Shown here one piece after another: positions 7,701 to 9,337 of a stretch of 9,337 bases of DNA. The notes beneath the pieces are model-generated. The model was given only the letters and a program-made list of their open reading frames with translations. It did not search any database and was not told where the DNA came from. The position numbers were made by a program, and so were the translations under genes. This DNA comes from Dehalococcoidia bacterium. Its GTDB lineage: Bacteria > Chloroflexota > Dehalococcoidia > GIF9 > AB-539-J10. Numbering within the stretch: position 1 is the stretch's first letter; every line of letters begins with the position of its first letter. The stretch covers positions 1-9,337 of the forward strand of contig JALNYR010000064.1 of the NCBI GenBank assembly GCA_023229725.1, written 5' to 3'.

Positions 7701-8551
7701 TCAGCAAGAGCGGACCTGAGCTCATCGGTGTCGCCAACGGCGCCACCATCCCGTCCGGCTCCTGCAGCGACTGCGGAAACGACGACTTTGTCCTCGAATG
7801 GGACCGCATCTGCGATGCCTGTGAGTACGACATCCAGATCGCCATCGACGAGGGCTTCAAGCACATCGTCTACAACACGTCCGAGTTCGCCAACAGCGAC
7901 CACGAGTCCTGTGGCGAGGGCATGCTGATCGACCTGTGCGAGTCGCCGGCTTCCTTCTACAAGCCGTCCGACCCCTGCGCTCCGTCACTGCTGGTCCCCC
8001 AGGGCCTGCTCGACAGCAACACCACCTACTGGTGGCGCGTTCGCGCTCGCTTTGCCGAGACCGGTGAGGCTTACCGCTCCTGGTGGTCTGCCAAGTGGTC
8101 CTTCACCATCGCAGTCAGCCCCAGCGGCGCCATCAAGCTCACCTCCCCGGATGACGGCGCAACCAACGTCCCGCTCCAGAACGTCGTCTTCACCTGGACC
8201 TCGGTCTCTGATGCCACCACCTACAGCATGAAGCTGTGGGATGCCACCGGCAAGGAGATCGGCTCCAACTCGGCCGACGTCACCTCCTTCGTCCTGACCT
8301 CCAAGCTCGCCTACGACTCCCCCTACATGTGGCAGGTCACGGCGATGAAGGGCTCCACGGTCCTCAGCGAATCACAGGTCTCCACCTTCCGCACCATGAT
8401 GGAACCCACGAAGGCCCCTGTGATTGAGCCGACCGTCATCAACTTCCCCGAGCCTGCCGGCACCCCCAGCTGGGTCTGGATCGTGATTGCGCTGGCCGCG
8501 ATTCTCATCATCGTGGTCATCGTCCTCATCTTCCGCACCCGCAGGGTCTAG
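4742..8551 (+). CDS. Secreted, membrane-anchored Asp-box/FN3 surface protein (paralog 2), S-layer-type candidate
   Basis: This 1269-residue protein has a textbook signal peptide: KGKWFTR, a hydrophobic core, and likely cleavage after AVSA at residue 32. The ectodomain has Asp-boxes at SVDGGITW (112-119), SCDGGKSW (627-634), STSGGRHW (748-755) and SDDGGDSF (793-800), indicating beta-propeller blades. It is very acidic, rich in Trp/Tyr/Gly and has many cysteines. Two FN3-like domains (about 992-1127 and 1128-1219; the second with the ATNVPLQNVVFTW signature) lead through a Pro-rich stalk to a transmembrane helix (1244-1264) and the tail RTRRV. There is no LPXTG motif or S-layer homology domain. 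Strong Shine-Dalgarno, C-ending codons and a strong terminator suggest high expression. From memory, Dehalococcoides has an abundant BNR/Asp-box envelope protein proposed as its S-layer component (DET1407). This gene shares that architecture, but orthology was not tested. A sialidase role is unlikely: scattered Asp-boxes alone do not make one. Confidence 0.9.
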   Translation: MSKGKWFTRALHVTIALSFVLGAFVVAPAVSAEPGTSQWEKQSTPTEDDKVILPGSDITDFDVAGDGKTIYAIGTWFNYCDPGDAAPAMWSPGPVGPSDLWSQFHFPKLWKSVDGGITWKDQTSKALDAKNLPDLTDWGAPFDNDWEDFAFFTAVSVAPDDPDFVVVAGWGYEENGIDVADIEFWDDGANLDVPFTYYYVPVVVGSNDGASKFNYMGCAAVTGMITSVDVAMEVDDVHSIAIGTWDWEVDVDAGAGYIYNLGSVWRYDAGGYWGASWANAGTYDGWEPCNAVIDLEFSPNFDVDDAIVALCVDWILVPPMSAYPGYIVQSGTWDSIDAWNAEAEFDSYPVVIHNAEDAITGFLGIPGWDNVGPLVRHAGDIDLPFDYMGDDNSDRKFMVAVNGIEINIAGMSLIDDGGFLFWVENTELSEEMLYKEDNPYISTIDYSGNIDMEGRTLVGLMFPKDWRWQQINDWYDSDGNEPAIGCCKGVPVLRSETTDVCCPDWDWACKPPSGQFFATVMMTPDGEWAYAGTMGESYFAWEGDWWSDESAFSISGHEGDLGNAWNQSALIDTDIDFIADVAVSSDPNGDDLCEPSCSCIYIATVNTVGPEDGEEGKICECDSIWRSCDGGKSWLRIWHKELQGAVLDPNMMPCGNWPQDVMEWMNIELVPGETTPMTIYMADLGTETVWTSVASGDACCPAGLGCWTDRNTGLGMWPNDGDHGIADIAVLDESTIYAVAFNADMVKSTSGGRHWSSQVDTKVDDDSGELAHDIIAMGDWVVLGGDMGTVSYSDDGGDSFTVLDDIGTGQVHVAFDSYFDDNGYLYAAVSCGDDNGVYRTTIDDADFENMDACDELGYYGIAVSDADGNPKTSASTGGVLYAAYWGADEGDCKESGVARILNPAAQDCCGSLSWDYLFDNLWDDADFVNQPTDIALCGDASGGATTIWAIDFYYYRSTDGYMDGWDECYGSFNMSDMGRVWKFNDVFSKSGPELIGVANGATIPSGSCSDCGNDDFVLEWDRICDACEYDIQIAIDEGFKHIVYNTSEFANSDHESCGEGMLIDLCESPASFYKPSDPCAPSLLVPQGLLDSNTTYWWRVRARFAETGEAYRSWWSAKWSFTIAVSPSGAIKLTSPDDGATNVPLQNVVFTWTSVSDATTYSMKLWDATGKEIGSNSADVTSFVLTSKLAYDSPYMWQVTAMKGSTVLSESQVSTFRTMMEPTKAPVIEPTVINFPEPAGTPSWVWIVIALAAILIIVVIVLIFRTRRV

Positions 8552-8575
8552 CAGTCTCAATCCCTGACCAACCCC

Positions 8576-8607
8576 GGAGGGGGCCGCAAGGCCCCCTCCT
8601 CCTTTTC
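8576..8607 (+). terminator. Rho-independent terminator after paralog 2
   Basis: A perfect 10-bp stem, GGAGGGGGCC (8576-8585) with GGCCCCCTCC (8590-8599), has a GCAA (GNRA) tetraloop and is followed by TCCTTTTCC. It starts 24 bp after the stop codon. The placement and strength make it the clear end of the surface-protein transcript. Confidence 0.9.
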
Positions 8608-8646
8608 CTCCACCCCACATCCCCCACGGGCGGGTCTGAGACCGGT

Positions 8647-8665
8647 CATACGCCAGGGACGTATG
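8647..8665. repeat. Small hairpin CATACG/CGTATG
   Basis: A 6-bp perfect inverted repeat (8647-8652 with 8660-8665, 7-nt spacer) lies 22 bp before the first 152-bp element. It is not repeated before the second copy, so it is not part of the element. Confidence 0.4.
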
Positions 8666-8686
8666 CCCGCACAGCGGTTCCTTCGC

Positions 8687-8838
8687 GTAGGGGCCGTTCG
8701 TGAACGGCCCGGCCGCCACACAGAACCACGGCGGAGTCCGGTTTCAACCGGGAACGCCACCCGTTCGGAAGACGCACCGTCCAGCACAACAACCGCGTGC
8801 CGACCACCATCACCGGGCCGTTCACGAACGGCCCCTAC
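8687..8838. repeat. REPIN-like 152-bp element, copy 1
   Basis: The element is bounded by perfect 24-bp terminal inverted repeats at 8687-8710 and 8815-8838. Each end is GTAG plus a self-complementary hairpin with arms GGGCCGTTC and GAACGGCCC and a 2-nt loop. The GTAG tetranucleotide faces outward at both ends. Two REP-type palindromes in inverted orientation, each with a 5' GTAG foot, are the hallmark of REP doublets (REPINs) mobilised by RAYT (Y1 tyrosine) transposases. The 104-bp interior has no ORF. No RAYT gene is in the window. Confidence 0.75.
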
Positions 8839-8849
8839 AACGGACGATT

Positions 8850-8878
8850 CCCTTGGGCACGTTGCGCGTGCCCAAGGG
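8850..8878. repeat. Hairpin to the right of REPIN-like copy 1
   Basis: A perfect 12-bp stem, CCCTTGGGCACG (8850-8861) with CGTGCCCAAGGG (8867-8878), has a TTGCG loop. In copy 2 (9302-9330) only the GGGCAC/GTGCCC core and the outer CCC/GGG remain paired. Confidence 0.65.
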
Positions 8879-8917
8879 GGCCGGTGGACCAGATGAACAG
8901 GCAACCGTCATCGCGAT

Positions 8918-8940
8918 GGCGGGCGAGTCTCGGACCCGCC
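8918..8940. repeat. Palindrome with GGCGGG/CCCGCC arms
   Basis: The outer arms GGCGGG (8918-8923) and CCCGCC (8935-8940) enclose a CGAG/CTCG inner pairing. The right side continues as CCCCTTCACCGG, resembling the right boundary of the other palindromes in this region. Confidence 0.5.
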
Positions 8941-8982
8941 CCTTCACCGGAGGGTGCAACCGGGTCCGGTCGCCTGGTCGGC

Positions 8983-9033
8983 GGCGTCCTGCCATGGCCG
9001 CAACGGGCGAGGCATGCCTCGCCCCTGCAAGAA
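8983..9033. repeat. Dispersed palindrome repeat, second copy of 4201-4250
   Basis: The core is a perfect 20-nt palindrome at 9005-9024 (arms GGGCGAGGCA and TGCCTCGCCC), followed by CCTGCAAGAA. It aligns over its full length with the block between the two surface genes, about seven differences in 51 positions including one gap. The double-hairpin form of the 4201 copy is weaker here because the left palindrome has decayed. Confidence 0.7.
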
Positions 9034-9135
9034 CGGCCTGTGCCAACAGCAAAGGTGCGCGCCAGGCACTCGGACGGCCGGCAGTCCCGGGAACCTCCTT
9101 CCGCGACACAACTCCGCAGTTATGTACTGAACCTC

Positions 9136-9337
9136 CGCGTAGGGGCCGTTCGTGAACGGCCCGGCCGCCACGCAGAACCACAGTCGAGTCCAGTCTCAAA
9201 CGGAGACATCCCCCGTTCGGAAGATGCCCCGTCCGGCACAACAACCGCGCGCTGACCACCATCACCGGGCCGTTCACGAACGGCCCCTACAACGGATGAT
9301 TCCCACGGGCACATTGCGCGTGCCCAAGGGGGCCGGT
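9136..9337. repeat. Direct repeat unit, copy 2 (reaches window end)
   Basis: This is the counterpart of 8684-8885 at +452 bp. Similarity still holds at the last base of the window (GGCCGGT in both), so the true repeat, or a further array, may continue beyond it. Confidence 0.8.
9139..9290. repeat. REPIN-like 152-bp element, copy 2
   Basis: This copy has the same length and identical 24-bp terminal inverted repeats (9139-9162 and 9267-9290) as copy 1. The 104-bp interior differs at about 16 positions. Both elements lie in the same orientation. The conserved 47-bp right flank follows and is cut by the window end. Confidence 0.75.

Larger units (their letters stand above)
8684..8885. repeat. 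Direct repeat unit, copy 1 (~202 bp)
   Basis: This unit contains the 152-bp element plus 47 bp to its right. It aligns with 9136-9337 at a constant 452-bp offset with no gaps and about 20 mismatches from 8687 on (about 90% identity). The repeat is therefore larger than the inverted-repeat element itself, which points to segmental duplication or to a larger composite unit. Confidence 0.85.
8608..9337. other. Gene-free region filled with palindromic repeats
   Basis: No frame here has a Shine-Dalgarno, family motif or sensible composition. Several short overlapping frames on both strands contain recurring strings such as GAVRERPG or PFTNGPY, which are just the repeat palindromes translated. The region holds two copies of a ~202-bp direct repeat, several hairpins and unique connecting sequence. 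Confidence 0.75.

Noticed and set aside
5066..7903. Several long minus-strand open frames (up to 361 residues) inside paralog 2
   Set aside because: They are Val/Asp/Gly-rich mirror translations of GAC/GTC-rich coding DNA. The sense strand has clear domains, signal peptide and anchor.
839..8551. Sialidase function suggested by BNR/Asp-box motifs
   Set aside because: Asp-boxes are structural. I found no catalytic Arg triad or FRIP-type motif, and the length and anchor fit an envelope protein better.
8557..9314. Overlapping 64-152 residue frames in the 3' repeat region
   Set aside because: They appear on both strands with the same repeated peptides, which are translations of the palindromes. 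No start signals support them.
8684..9337. CRISPR array
   Set aside because: Only two units of about 202 bp at 452-bp spacing, with internal inverted repeats and no short regular repeat-spacer pattern.

Overview
The window is GC-rich DNA with Gram-negative-style -35/-10 and Shine-Dalgarno signals. Two kinds of gene point to an organism of the Chloroflexota, most likely Dehalococcoidia or a relative: a zf-trcl type zinc-ribbon protein next to a glycine-rich RRM protein, and giant surface proteins with BNR/Asp-box repeats, FN3-like domains and a C-terminal membrane anchor. This placement is inferred from gene content and protein style. No rRNA or other phylogenetic marker is present.

Layout. 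Positions 1-583 (minus strand) hold a small RNA-binding operon: a 67-residue zinc-ribbon protein, then an RRM protein with a Gly/Tyr tail that runs off the left edge. A spacer of about 255 bp separates it from a divergent plus-strand gene. Positions 839-4171 and 4742-8551 encode two large, clearly paralogous secreted proteins of 1110 and 1269 residues. Each has a signal peptide, a Cys-rich Asp-box (beta-propeller-like) ectodomain, two FN3-like domains, a Pro-rich stalk, one C-terminal transmembrane helix and a short basic tail. They look like cell-envelope or S-layer-type proteins. The first has almost no leader and no clear Shine-Dalgarno. The second has a strong Shine-Dalgarno, strongly biased codons, a predicted leader of about 420 nt rich in potential stems, and a strong intrinsic terminator, as expected for an abundant protein.

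Positions 8608-9337 hold no convincing gene. They contain an array of palindromic repeats: two 152-bp elements with perfect 24-bp terminal inverted repeats that begin with GTAG (REP-doublet/REPIN architecture), each followed by a further hairpin, and other palindromes between them. One palindrome-bearing block of about 50 bp also occurs between the two large genes.

The main points of interest are the asymmetric paralog pair, the structured leader with a terminator-like hairpin at its start, and the REPIN-like repeats. I saw no phage, CRISPR, defence, tRNA or rRNA feature.
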